NCBI GenBank assembly: GCA_964551015.1
Contig: CAZKBP010000004.1
Location: 124,001-188,000, forward strand
Source: CAZKBP01 sp964551015
GTDB taxonomy: Bacteria; Bacteroidota; Bacteroidia; Cytophagales; Microscillaceae
Length of the DNA stretch: 64,000 nucleotides
Direction of reading: 5' to 3'
The position numbers and the translations under genes were made by a program. The first letter of the stretch is position 1; the number at the start of each line of letters is the position of its first letter. This document shows, in pieces, positions 52,731 through 61,906 of this stretch. The notes under the pieces are model-generated. The model made no database searches, was not told where the DNA came from, and saw only the letters and a list, made by a program, of their open reading frames with translations.

Positions 52731-52763
52731 TTGGAGTTAGCTTCGAATCCTTTCGTAGTTTTG
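52731..52763 (+). promoter_or_regulatory. Promoter of the surface-lipoprotein/TonB operon
   Basis: TTGG at 52731-52734 and exact -7 TAGTTTTG at 52756-52763, 22 bp after TTG. Predicted start about 52769, leader about 35 nt to ATG 52804. Confidence 0.6.
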
Positions 52764-52803
52764 CCCCACGTAAAATCAAACATCATAAATAAAGAAATCA
52801 CTT

Positions 52804-54501
52804 ATGAAAAAGAAAGGTTTAAACTTACTATTATTATTAGTACTAGGACTTTTCCTCACTACTTCCTGTGATGACGACAGTGATGGTGACGGTACTCCGA
52901 GCCTCGATCGTCCTTCAGTGGGTGCAGCTACTCCTAACCAAGTACAGGTAGGGACGACTGTAACTCTAAGTATCCCTATTGATGCTCCTGGTTCCATTGC
53001 ATCTATCACTACCACGGCTGGTAACGGTACCATCGGTGCTGATAATGCCGCTGCATTGACAGGAACAACCAGTGGTACTTATGAAGTAGAATACACGGCA
53101 CCCGCTTCTGCTGGTGCAGGTACAGACGTAGTAACGGTAACCGTAGTTGACCAACAATCTCCTTCTAAGTCGGAGATAGAGTCATTGACCATTGCGATCT
53201 CTGAGGAGCCAGTTAAGCCCCTTATCGTCGTAAGTGGTGGTGAAGAAAATAGCACTGGTACTACAACTTGGACTTCTGACAATATCTATTTGCTAGATGG
53301 TTATGTATTCGTTGGAGACGGTGAAACCTTAACTATCGAACCTGGAACCGTTGTGAAAGGTCTTCCTGGTCAGCAAGCTTTGGCAAGTGCTTTGATCGTA
53401 ACCCGTGGAGGTTCTATCAATGCTGCTGGTACGGCTGCTGCTCCCATCATCTTTACTTCTTCTGAAGACCAAATCCAAAACGCTACGGAGTATGTTGGAA
53501 ACTTAGGAACTGAAGTCGGAAGATGGGGTGGTGTGATCATTCTAGGTAGTGCCTCTGGAAACAATGCTTCCAATGGAAACCAAAACGTAGAAGGTATTCC
53601 CGCTACGATTGGTTTGGGTGTATATGGAGGAACTGCTGACGATGATAACTCTGGAACGCTAACTTACTGCTCAATCCGCCACGGTGGTACTTTCTTGGAA
53701 GGTAATAACGAGATCAACGGTCTTACGCTTGCGGGTGTAGGTTCTGGAACTACGATTGACTTTGTAGAGGTATTTGCTAACTTCGATGATGCCATTGAGT
53801 GGTTCGGTGGAACGGTAAATGCGAAACACCTCATTGCATCTGTCTGTGGTGATGACTCATTTGACTATGATGACGGTTACCGTGGTAACAATCAGTTTGC
53901 TCTGGTATATCAAGGAGCTGGAGTTGGTAACCAAGGTGGTGAGCACGACGGAGGTACTAGTCCTGAGGATGGAATGCCTTTCGCTACCCCTAAATTCTAC
54001 AACGCCACTTTCGTAGGTAGTAATAACCCGGATAATGATGAAGAAAACATTCTGAACATCCGTGATAATGCGGGTGGAGAATACCACAATAGCATTTTCT
54101 TTAACTTTGTGAACGGAATTGCCATCGAGAACTTAGCAAGCGGTGAAGATAGCTACGCTCGCTTCCAGGCTGGTGAATTAAGGATTGAAAATAACATCTT
54201 CGCTAGCGTAGGTGCTAATGATAGCACGATCCTTAGCACCGTAGGAGATGGTTCTGACCAAGCGAGCCTTGATGATGTAAGAACTTATTTCGGTGCCGCT
54301 GGTAACATGGTAATCGCTGATGTAATCTCTCGTACCAATCTTGTTCCTAGTGAAGCAAACGCAACGATGGGCGACTTATCTACTGTACCTGATATGCCTG
54401 CTGGTTTCTTTGAGACCGTATCTTACAAAGGAGCTTTTGATCCTGCGGCGGCAAGTCCTTGGTACACAGGTTGGACAGCCGTTGAAAATAACTTAGAGTA
54501 A
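52804..54501 (+). CDS. Surface lipoprotein with right-handed beta-helix-like repeats
   Basis: 565 residues. Lipobox LTTSC followed by DDDSDGD, an Asp-rich flank typical of Bacteroidota surface export. An Ig-like region (about 40-130) precedes the conserved segment TWTSDNIYLLDGYVFVGDGETLTIEPGTVVKG (in parts) and a Gly/Asn-rich beta-helix-like body (INGLTLAGVGSGTTIDFVEVF, DDSFDYDDGYRGNNQFA). From memory this family often neighbours TonB receptors; substrate unknown. Calcium binding is plausible from the Asp/Asn-rich turns. Followed by a hairpin and the TonB receptor. Confidence 0.8.
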   Translation: MKKKGLNLLLLLVLGLFLTTSCDDDSDGDGTPSLDRPSVGAATPNQVQVGTTVTLSIPIDAPGSIASITTTAGNGTIGADNAAALTGTTSGTYEVEYTAPASAGAGTDVVTVTVVDQQSPSKSEIESLTIAISEEPVKPLIVVSGGEENSTGTTTWTSDNIYLLDGYVFVGDGETLTIEPGTVVKGLPGQQALASALIVTRGGSINAAGTAAAPIIFTSSEDQIQNATEYVGNLGTEVGRWGGVIILGSASGNNASNGNQNVEGIPATIGLGVYGGTADDDNSGTLTYCSIRHGGTFLEGNNEINGLTLAGVGSGTTIDFVEVFANFDDAIEWFGGTVNAKHLIASVCGDDSFDYDDGYRGNNQFALVYQGAGVGNQGGEHDGGTSPEDGMPFATPKFYNATFVGSNNPDNDEENILNIRDNAGGEYHNSIFFNFVNGIAIENLASGEDSYARFQAGELRIENNIFASVGANDSTILSTVGDGSDQASLDDVRTYFGAAGNMVIADVISRTNLVPSEANATMGDLSTVPDMPAGFFETVSYKGAFDPAAASPWYTGWTAVENNLE

Positions 54502-54548
54502 GCGTCCTCCAAAATCATTTTTCAGATTATAATGTCTGATGGATGCAC

Positions 54549-54586
54549 AAATTTCCGAAATTCATTCCCTTGAGTTTCGGAAATTT
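54549..54586 (+). terminator. Intrinsic terminator/attenuator between lipoprotein and TonB genes
   Basis: AAATTTCCGAAA (54549-54560) pairs exactly with TTTCGGAAATTT (54575-54586), 14-nt loop, then ACTTTTTT. 47 bp after the lipoprotein stop. It may lower expression of the receptor relative to the lipoprotein. Confidence 0.7.
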
Positions 54587-54648
54587 ACTTTTTTAAGTGC
54601 ATATTCACCCATCAATTATCTGAACTCAGAGCCAAAACTCAAAAATCT

Positions 54649-57465
54649 ATGAAATTAAAATTACTATTGATTAACCTGTGCCTAGGGTTATGTTCCTGGC
54701 ACCTCTCTGCCCAAACCGGAACAATTCGGGGGCAAGTAACGGATGCTGAAACGGGAGAAACCCTCATCGGGGTTACCGTCGTTCTGGAAGGAACCACCAC
54801 GGGTGCTCCCACCGACTTAGACGGGAAGTACAGCATCGCCAATATCGAACCAGGAACTTACAGCATCTAAGTATCCTATATCTCCTACGAAACCAAAACC
54901 GTAACTGGGGTAGAAGTGAAGCCTGGAGAGGTGACTCTACTTGATGTTAAGCTGGGAGAGTCTTCCGAATTACTGGAAGAAATCGTAGTGGAAGCCAAAG
55001 CGGAAAGGGATTCCGAAGCCGCCATCCTCACTCTGCAGAGAAAATCAGGCTTGGTACAAGACGGGATTTCCTCCGAGCTCATCTCCCGCGCGGGTGATAA
55101 CGATGCCGCCGGAGCTATCAAAAGAGTTACGGGGGTATCGGTAGAAGGTGGTAAATTTGTCTATGTCCGCGGATTGGGCGATCGCTATAGCAACACTGTA
55201 CTAAACGGGGCACAGGTGCCCGGTCTCGATCCGAATCGTAACTCGGTACAGATGGACTTGTTCCCCAGTAACCTGATTGATAACCTTTTGGTAGTCAAAA
55301 CTTACTCTCCTGATCTTCCGGCTAACTTCACTGGGGGTTACGTGGATATCATCACCAAGGATTTTCCAGATCGCTTTACGGTACAGGCCAGTGCCTCCTT
55401 TAGTTTCAATGATCAATCTACTTTTAACTCTGACTACTTATCCTACGAAGGAGGAGATTTGGATTGGTTGGGCTTTGACGATGGCCTGAGAGAACTACCT
55501 TCCTCGGCTGCCAATAGTAGCTCAGGGGAAGAAATTCCTAAGACTGATTTCAATAGAATCTTAGCCTTAGACACGCGCACCCCTTTTCTCAATCAAAGTT
55601 ATTCTTTTTCCATAGGAGATCAGTTTGATGTCTTTGATCGTCCCTTCGGGATTATTGGCTCTTTAAGCTACCGAATTAGCAACACTTTTTCAGATAATTA
55701 TCAGACTGGGGCATACGACTTAACTAGTAATGAAAACAATGTTGACAATCTTACCCCTCGGAATATCTTCAATGGTCAATTATCCTCTACCACCGTTCTT
55801 TGGGGTGGTTTGCTTAATTTCTCTTACAAAATTTCTGATAAAAACAAAATCTCCCTCAACCTTATTCACAACCAAAGCGCGGATGACAATGCCTTCTTCC
55901 TCTTGGGACAAAATGATGCCGCCGCTCCGGTGGTGGTTGACCCAGAACAGGATGTTCCCCGCTTGGTTCGTAGTGTGGCGCTTACCTACATAGAGCGTTC
56001 GCTCTCTACGGCACAGCTCAAGGCTGAGCACGTTATCGGCCCTAACAACATCAAGATCAACTGGCTTAGCTCCTTTACCCTTTCTCGTCAGGAAGAGCCC
56101 GACCGCCGTTTTATCGCCAACAATATTAACTTGCGTAATTTCGAGAACGGAATCCCTCAGGATACTTCCTTTGTGATTAACCAAACGACCAACATTGATC
56201 CCGCTCGTTATTATCGGGATTTGCAAGAATTCAACTGGGATAATAAATTAGACGTCACGATCCCCTTCAAATTCAGCGGACGCGATAGTAAGATCAAAAC
56301 CGGAGCGGCCTTTATTTTCAAAGATCGCGACTTCGACGAAGATATCTTCCTCTACTCTCGTAATGTGATTGACGGAAGCTATAATGGGGATATTCTTGAT
56401 TATATAGATAGACCAGACGTGTTTCTCCGAAACACCACTCAAACGCAAAATAGCTACACAGGGCAACAATCCGTATTGGGTCTATACCTCATGGGAGATG
56501 TGCAAGTAGCTCCTAAACTGAGAGTGTTGGCGGGGCTACGCTATGAAAGGACGGATATAGAAGTAGAAAGTGATGCTTTTGATGAAAATCCTATCAGTTT
56601 CCCCAAAGGCGAATTGGACAACAACGATATCTTACCGGCGGTCAACCTGACCTACCAAGTTACGGATCGGATGAATATTCGTCTAGGATATAGCCGTACG
56701 CTGGCTCGTCCTAGCTTCCGTGAATTGGCTCCTTTCCCGAGCTTTGACTTTATTGGGGACGTAATTATCATTGGTAATGATACTTTGGAAAGAACGCTAA
56801 CCGATAATTTTGACCTACGCTGGGAGATGTATCCTAGTCCGGGAGAGTTGTTCTCATTTAGTTTGTTCTACAAAATCCTAGACAATCCAATTGGATTAAG
56901 AGATTTAGTAGAAGCGGCTAACCCCCAGCGGATTTATGATAACTTTGATGAAGCAACTGTCTACGGAATTGAGATAGAAATCAGAAAAAATTTAGGTTTT
57001 ATCAGTCCTTTTTTCTCCAATTTCTTCTTAGGAACCAATGTTTCACTCTCTGATTCTGAGGTAAATATTCCTGATGCAGAATTAAACCAAATCCGATCCA
57101 TCGCTCCTTCCCGAGAAGATACACGACGGCTGTTTAATCAATCTAACTTCTTGATTAATGCTTTCTTGAATTACGATAACGAGGAAATTGGCTTTCAAGC
57201 CAATGCCAACTTCAATGTTTTTGGAGAGAGACTAGCCGTAGCGGTCGGTAATGGACCACCCGATATTTTTGAACAACCGCGCCCTACTTTGGATGTTACC
57301 CTGAGGAAAAGGATTGGCCCATACTTTAGTGTGCGCTTCCGTGCTCAAAATCTGTTAAACCCAGACTACGAGTTTAACCAAGAGTTTAAAGGCAATGACA
57401 ACCTTTTTCAATCTTATCAAGTGGGTCGTTCTTTCTCTTTGGGCGTTACTTATAGTATTGACTAA
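54649..57465 (+). pseudogene. TonB-dependent receptor interrupted by an in-frame stop
   Basis: A 938-codon frame with a single internal TAA at 54868-54870. Before it: a signal peptide (cleavage near LSAQ) and the CarboxypepD_reg-like domain GTIRGQVTDAETGETLIGVTVVLEGTTTGAPTDLDGKYSI (quoted in part). After it, in the same frame: VSYISYETKTV, the plug domain (SGLVQDGISSELISRAGDNDAAGAIKRVTGV, VYVRGLGDRYSNTVLNG) and a 22-strand-type barrel ending LGVTYSID. The stop replaces a codon normally Lys/Gln/Glu, one substitution away. A GTG at 54916 could restart but without a signal peptide. So likely a recent pseudogene, or a sequencing error. No other lesion is seen. Confidence 0.85.
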
Positions 57466-57486
57466 TTTTTTGCTTGCAAATAGAAT

Positions 57487-57515
57487 AAAAAAGGGATCAG
57501 AACGATCCCTTTTTT
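57487..57515. terminator. Bidirectional intrinsic terminator
   Basis: AAAAAAGGGATC / GATCCCTTTTTT with a 5-nt loop AGAAC, a perfect 12-bp stem. It lies between the convergent TonB receptor and LRR lipoprotein genes. Confidence 0.92.
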
Positions 57516-57524
57516 GTTTTAAGG

Positions 57525-58370
57525 CTAAAAATTTACCAGCGTTTGCGAAGGAAAGTAGCTTTTGATTTTTGCTTGATTCTCTTCGGGTACGGGATTATCC
57601 ATCATTAAGACCATTTTGGCTTGTTTTAAATTTTTTACGGTTTCGGGTAAATCCGTGAAATTCCCCTTCCTCAAATCTAGATTAACGAGGCGACGTAGAT
57701 TTCCTATCTCTGGTGGTAGTTGGGTCAATTGCTCATTGTTGAGCAGGTTTAGAAACTGGAGACGCTCGAGTTGTCCGATTTCTTGAGGAAGTTCTGTAAG
57801 CTGACTATCGCTTATAGAGAGAGATTCTAGACTCTCTAATCCACCGATTTCGGCTGGCAATTTCTCGAGGTTTTTACAAGTCCAAAGTTCTAGGAGTTTC
57901 AGTCGTTTGAGATTTTGAATACTACTGGGCAGGGTGCTAAAATTTCCTGAATTCAGTTTGAGCGTTCTCAGGTAGCTGAGTTGCTCTATTTCTGAGGGAA
58001 TTTCTTCCAAAGAATTTACTGATAAATCCAATATCTGTAATTTATCGAGGTCGAGAATTTGTACAGGAAATTGCTTGAAAGCATTGCCGGTCAGCGTTAG
58101 GGATTGTAGGTTTTTTAGTTGGCTAAAATCCGCAGGAAGCTCGGTGAGGTTTTGTTTCTTGAGATTAAGTGAAATCACCTTCTCGGGGCTTTTAAAAGCA
58201 TCTTCCAGCGTTTTATATACGTATTGTCGACTCAGCTCTTTTTCACTTAATAGTGGAGATTCAGCTTCCTCAGTGGCATCTGTGGTACGGGTAGACTCAG
58301 ACTCTTGACAAGCAGTAAATACAAAACCAAAGAATAAAATCAGATATAACTTGTGTGTTAAGTGTAGCAT
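57525..58370 (-). CDS. Leucine-rich repeat lipoprotein
   Basis: 281 residues. Lipobox FVFTAC (Cys21). About nine LRRs of 23 residues follow (LPADFSQLKNLQSLTLTGN, FPVQILDLDKLQILDLSVNS, IPSEIEQLSYLRTLKLNSGN and so on), of the bacterial typical class LxxLxxLxLxxN. Protein-binding role at the membrane is inferred; partner unknown. Confidence 0.9.
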   Translation of the reverse strand: MLHLTHKLYLILFFGFVFTACQESESTRTTDATEEAESPLLSEKELSRQYVYKTLEDAFKSPEKVISLNLKKQNLTELPADFSQLKNLQSLTLTGNAFKQFPVQILDLDKLQILDLSVNSLEEIPSEIEQLSYLRTLKLNSGNFSTLPSSIQNLKRLKLLELWTCKNLEKLPAEIGGLESLESLSISDSQLTELPQEIGQLERLQFLNLLNNEQLTQLPPEIGNLRRLVNLDLRKGNFTDLPETVKNLKQAKMVLMMDNPVPEENQAKIKSYFPSQTLVNF

Positions 58371-58454
58371 TGCTATTAGTTCTAATTGATTCGAGAGCCA
58401 AAATTTGTGCTTTTTAGCCGCTTATGCAAGCTCTTCTCCAAGAAAATATCTTCT

Positions 58455-58495
58455 TATACCAATTTATTCTTTGGGTGCTTACACACTAGTCCACA
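58455..58495 (+). repeat. Dispersed TATACCAAT / AGTCCACA module, degenerate copy
   Basis: TATACCAATTTATTCTTTGG then GTGCTTACACACTAGTCCACA matches the start of the 47248 array in order and spacing (TATACCAAT, CTTTGGRTGCTT, AGTCCACA). Only one AGTCCACA-like unit remains. Confidence 0.7.
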
Positions 58496-58507
58496 ATCAA
58501 GTTGAAC

Positions 58508-59038
58508 CTAATTAACAGCTCCTACTGATAAACAAAAGCTACCCGCCACTTCGCCTCCCGGCTCGATCAACTCACTGGCACTCACCTCCAAGAGCAGTGC
58601 TCGGAAAGAACCATAGAGCAGGCCATTTTCATACTTTTCTAATTTTAAAATGGGCTTCTCTGTGGTGAGATTGGGATTGTTTTGTAAGCTCAGTGCCTCT
58701 CGATCAATCTGAATGGAAGCAAAAGTAGGCGCCTGAATCAAAGCGGGATAATTCAAATCTTCTAGGCTACGCGCCTCTCCCGAAGTCAAGTCCATAGAAA
58801 TATCAAAATGTATCTTCATTGTAACGCCAGAGGGAGATTGACGCCTCACTTCAAAGGATTTTTTGCCCACCCGATCAAAGCCATTTTTGACAAAATCAAA
58901 GTGGATGATTTCGCCGTTGAGATCAATCACCATTTCACCCGGCGCCACTTCGGGCATATTCGAGGTCGGTAAGTCTTCATTTTGACAAGCTGCCAGAAAA
59001 AAAATCAATGCCAATGAGAATGCGTTGAAAGTTTTCAT
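58508..59038 (-). CDS. Small lipoprotein of unknown function
   Basis: 176 residues from ATG 59038 (MKTFNAFSLALIFFLAACQNE, lipobox FLAAC). Upstream in-frame starts add sequence that overlaps the kynureninase promoter region. The mature part is beta-strand-rich (MVIDLNGEIIHFDFVKNGFD, VTMKIHFDISMDLTSGEA, ILKLEKYENGLLYGSFRALL). No recognised family. Divergent from kynureninase. Confidence 0.7.
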   Translation of the reverse strand: MKTFNAFSLALIFFLAACQNEDLPTSNMPEVAPGEMVIDLNGEIIHFDFVKNGFDRVGKKSFEVRRQSPSGVTMKIHFDISMDLTSGEARSLEDLNYPALIQAPTFASIQIDREALSLQNNPNLTTEKPILKLEKYENGLLYGSFRALLLEVSASELIEPGGEVAGSFCLSVGAVN

Positions 59039-59127
59039 GTGAACCATTTGATTATTGAGTAAATTTGATACAAAGCCTGATGAATAATATTCATCGGTAG
59101 CAACGCAATTAAATATTTTTAGTAGGC

Positions 59128-60399
59128 ATGACGACATACGAGAACGCATTAGATTTTGCACGTCAATTAGATAAAACAGACCCAATCGGTCATTTACGCG
59201 CAGCATATTACATCCCGGCTCAGGCGGGGAAAGAAGTTATTTATTTCAATGGTAATTCTCTGGGCTTGCAACCCAAAGCCGCTCGCTCGATGGTGGAAAT
59301 GGAAATGAAAAAGTGGGAAGAATACGCCGTAGAAGGGCATTTTCGCCCCAAAGAAGCTTGGCTGGATTATCACAAACTTTTCCGCAAATCGCTCTCTTCT
59401 ATCTTAGGCACCCAAGCCCTCGAAGTCTCGGTCATGAATAGTTTGACCGTGAATTTGCATTTATTGATGGTGAGCTTTTATCGACCAAGTAAGAAACGCA
59501 ATAAGATTTTAATCGAGGGTGGAGCCTTTCCCTCCGACCAGTACGCCGTCGCCTCGCAAGCACGTTTTCACGGTTTTGATCCCTCGGAGGCAATCATCCA
59601 TTTGCATCCTCGCCCTGACGAAGCGACGCTGAGAACAGAAGATATTCTCCAAAAAATTCACGAAACCGGAGAAGAACTGGCGCTGATTCTCTTTGGTGGG
59701 GTCAATTACTACACAGGTCAATACTTCGATTTGCCAGCCATTACGCAGGCAGGCCACCAAGTGGGGGCGAGGGTAGGTTTTGATCTGGCGCATACTATTG
59801 GCAATATTCCGCTGGCACTGCACGCATGGGAGGTTGATTTTGCTACTTGGTGCTCTTACAAATATTTGAACTCCAGCCCAGGGGGGATTTCTGGCATTTT
59901 TGTCCACGAAAAGCATCACCACAACAGGAGCCTGCCTCGCTTTGAAGGTTGGTGGGGGCACGAAGAGGCCACGCGCTTCCAGATGCCTGCTACTTTTGTC
60001 CCTGAACCCAATGTAGATGCTTGGCAACTGAGCAACGCGCCTATTTTGTTGCTAGCGGCGCACCGGGCGGCACTATCGCTTTTTGATGAGGTGGGCATGC
60101 CTGCTCTTCGTGCCAAGAGCGAAAAACTGACGGGCTTTCTCGAGCATATCATCCAGGAAATAAGCCGAGAGAAGGACTTTCCGATTCAGATCCTGACCCC
60201 TCGTGAGCCCACACAAAGAGGCTGTCAATTGTCCATCGTGGTGCCTCAACAAGGAAAAGCACTCTTTGATCAATTACATCGAGCAGGAGTTTGGATGGAT
60301 TGGCGCGAACCTGACGTCATACGCTTAGCACCTGTACCGATGTACAATACCTTTGAAGATGTTTATCGCTTTGGAGAAATTCTAAGATCGGTAATTTAG
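59128..60399 (+). CDS. kynU: Kynureninase
   Basis: 423 residues, matching the family length. PLP-binding region VGFDLAHTIGNIPLALHAWEVDFATWCSYKYLNSSPGG with Schiff-base Lys245 and the phosphate-contacting Asp in FDLAHT. N-terminal YYIPAQAGKEVIYFNGNSLGLQPK and C-terminal WMDWREPDVIRLAPVPMYNTFEDV are diagnostic. It cleaves kynurenine/3-hydroxykynurenine to anthranilates plus alanine, in tryptophan degradation or NAD synthesis. No other kyn gene is adjacent. The TAG stop lies in a repeat-like ATTTAGGAGTTAG. Confidence 0.95.
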   Translation: MTTYENALDFARQLDKTDPIGHLRAAYYIPAQAGKEVIYFNGNSLGLQPKAARSMVEMEMKKWEEYAVEGHFRPKEAWLDYHKLFRKSLSSILGTQALEVSVMNSLTVNLHLLMVSFYRPSKKRNKILIEGGAFPSDQYAVASQARFHGFDPSEAIIHLHPRPDEATLRTEDILQKIHETGEELALILFGGVNYYTGQYFDLPAITQAGHQVGARVGFDLAHTIGNIPLALHAWEVDFATWCSYKYLNSSPGGISGIFVHEKHHHNRSLPRFEGWWGHEEATRFQMPATFVPEPNVDAWQLSNAPILLLAAHRAALSLFDEVGMPALRAKSEKLTGFLEHIIQEISREKDFPIQILTPREPTQRGCQLSIVVPQQGKALFDQLHRAGVWMDWREPDVIRLAPVPMYNTFEDVYRFGEILRSVI

Positions 60400-60409
60400 G
60401 AGTTAGGGT
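60388..60409 (+). repeat. Heptamer repeat remnant over the kynU stop codon
   Basis: TAATTT followed by AGGAGTT and AGGGTTT in phase. The kynU TAG stop is formed from it. Confidence 0.55.
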
Positions 60410-60542
60410 TTTCGTGGTGGCAGTTGTTTCGGGCGGTACATCCAAATCTAGGTCAATGGCGGGCGCAAAACCCGCCATTACTTCAACCTTTTTTGATGCC
60501 TTCTAAAAACCTTACAAGCCCCTCTATCAAGCATTTCTTAGC

Positions 60543-61661
60543 TCAATCTACCCAATCGGCTACGAAAATATTGGTATCCCTTGTGCCTCCGTTGTTACGG
60601 TTGGAGCTGAAAACCAGCTTTTTACCATCATAAGAAAACATAGGGAAGGAATCAAAAGTCTCATCAAAGGTAATCTGCTCCAGTCCGGTTCCATCTAGAT
60701 TGATCATGTACAAGTTAAAAGGAAAGCCTCTTTTGGCTTTGTGGTTAGAGGCAAAAATGATCTTTTCGCCCGAAGGATGAAAGAAGGGAGCCCAATTGGC
60801 CTGACCTAATTCGGTGATTTGACGCATCTCACTTCCATCGGCATTACAAACAAATATTTCCAGATCCGTGGGTTCTACCAACCCTTCTTTGAGCAAATCT
60901 TTGTAAGTCTTTTGAGCCTCTTCGCCCTGAGGACGAGAAGCACGGAAAACTAGCTTGCTACCATCTGGCGAGAAAAAGGCTCCACCATCATAGCCCAGTT
61001 CATCGGTAATCTGCTGGAGATTGGAACCATCTATGTTCATAGTCCAAAGCTCTAAATCGCCAGAACGGGTGGAGGTAAATACAATTTTATCGCCTTGAGG
61101 CGAGACGGTCGCTTCGGCATCATAGCCGGGAGCATTGGTCAATTGCTGAATAATATTCCCCTCCAGGTCTGCCGTGAAAATATCATAACCCGGGTAAATA
61201 GCCCAGACGTATCGCCCTTGCGAACGCTCGGGAGGGGTCGGACAGGCTTGGTCGGCCAAGTGAGTAGAAGCATAGACAATGCTTGTATCGCCAGGCAAAA
61301 AATAAGAACAGGTAGTGCGCCCTTCCGAAGTGCTGAGCATTTGAGGAGGATCGGCTTTCATATTTTCTTGGGAAAGTGGAAAATAGAAAATTTGATCACA
61401 TTCTACGCCCCAGGCCTGATAATCAGATTGGAAAACCAATTGCTGGTCATTAAAGCTAAAATAAGCCTCAGCGTTATTGCCTCCGAAAGTGAGTTGTCTT
61501 ATATTTTTTAAATGTTTCTCTTGGGGATATAATAGACTGTCTTGTGTATCCACCAGGGCGGTTGTATCTGTATCTGTACTCGTATTTTGAGCTTGTTCTC
61601 CTCCACCTTGGCAAGCACTCAACACGATACATCCAACCCAGATTAAATATTGCTTTCTCAT
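60543..61661 (-). CDS. TolB-like WD40/PD40 beta-propeller lipoprotein
   Basis: 372 residues. Lipobox VLSAC (Cys17). Repeated PD40 blades, FTADLEGNIIQQLTNAPGYD, DKIVFTSTRSGDLELWTMNI, SKLVFRASRPQGE, EKIIFASNHKAKRGFPFNLY and KKLVFSSNRNNGGTRDTNIF, spaced about 45 residues, form a six-bladed propeller. Probably a periplasmic or surface protein-binding module; partner unknown. Separate gene. Confidence 0.9.
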   Translation of the reverse strand: MRKQYLIWVGCIVLSACQGGGEQAQNTSTDTDTTALVDTQDSLLYPQEKHLKNIRQLTFGGNNAEAYFSFNDQQLVFQSDYQAWGVECDQIFYFPLSQENMKADPPQMLSTSEGRTTCSYFLPGDTSIVYASTHLADQACPTPPERSQGRYVWAIYPGYDIFTADLEGNIIQQLTNAPGYDAEATVSPQGDKIVFTSTRSGDLELWTMNIDGSNLQQITDELGYDGGAFFSPDGSKLVFRASRPQGEEAQKTYKDLLKEGLVEPTDLEIFVCNADGSEMRQITELGQANWAPFFHPSGEKIIFASNHKAKRGFPFNLYMINLDGTGLEQITFDETFDSFPMFSYDGKKLVFSSNRNNGGTRDTNIFVADWVD

Positions 61662-61794
61662 TTTTAAATCAATTTAATTTTTGATGGGTCAAATTAAAAG
61701 ATTTTAAAGACGAGTTCAAAAGACTTTTCTACTCCTATTCATACATATCACTCATCCTAACCAGTCCGATTGATATTTAGAAAGGAAAAAAATA

Positions 61795-61820
61795 AAGGGC
61801 GATCAAGCGATCGTCCTTTT
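61795..61820 (-). terminator. Intrinsic terminator of the outer-membrane protein gene
   Basis: On minus, AAAGGACGATC pairs with GATCGCCCTTT around GCTT, then TATTTTTTTCC. It lies 87 bp after the stop at 61907. Confidence 0.75.
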
Positions 61821-61906
61821 TATGTGGCTTGCTAAGCTTTTAAATGTACAGGAAGCATTTAGCTAGGCATAAAAACGCTTGAAGAAAAATTCACAAGGGA
61901 CAAATG

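Larger units (their letters stand above)
52299..52803. other. 505-bp regulatory region upstream of the surface-lipoprotein/TonB operon
   Basis: The promoter-proximal half holds the repeated GTTAAGT boxes and the promoter described separately. The rest is AT-rich with no ORF of note. Confidence 0.6.
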
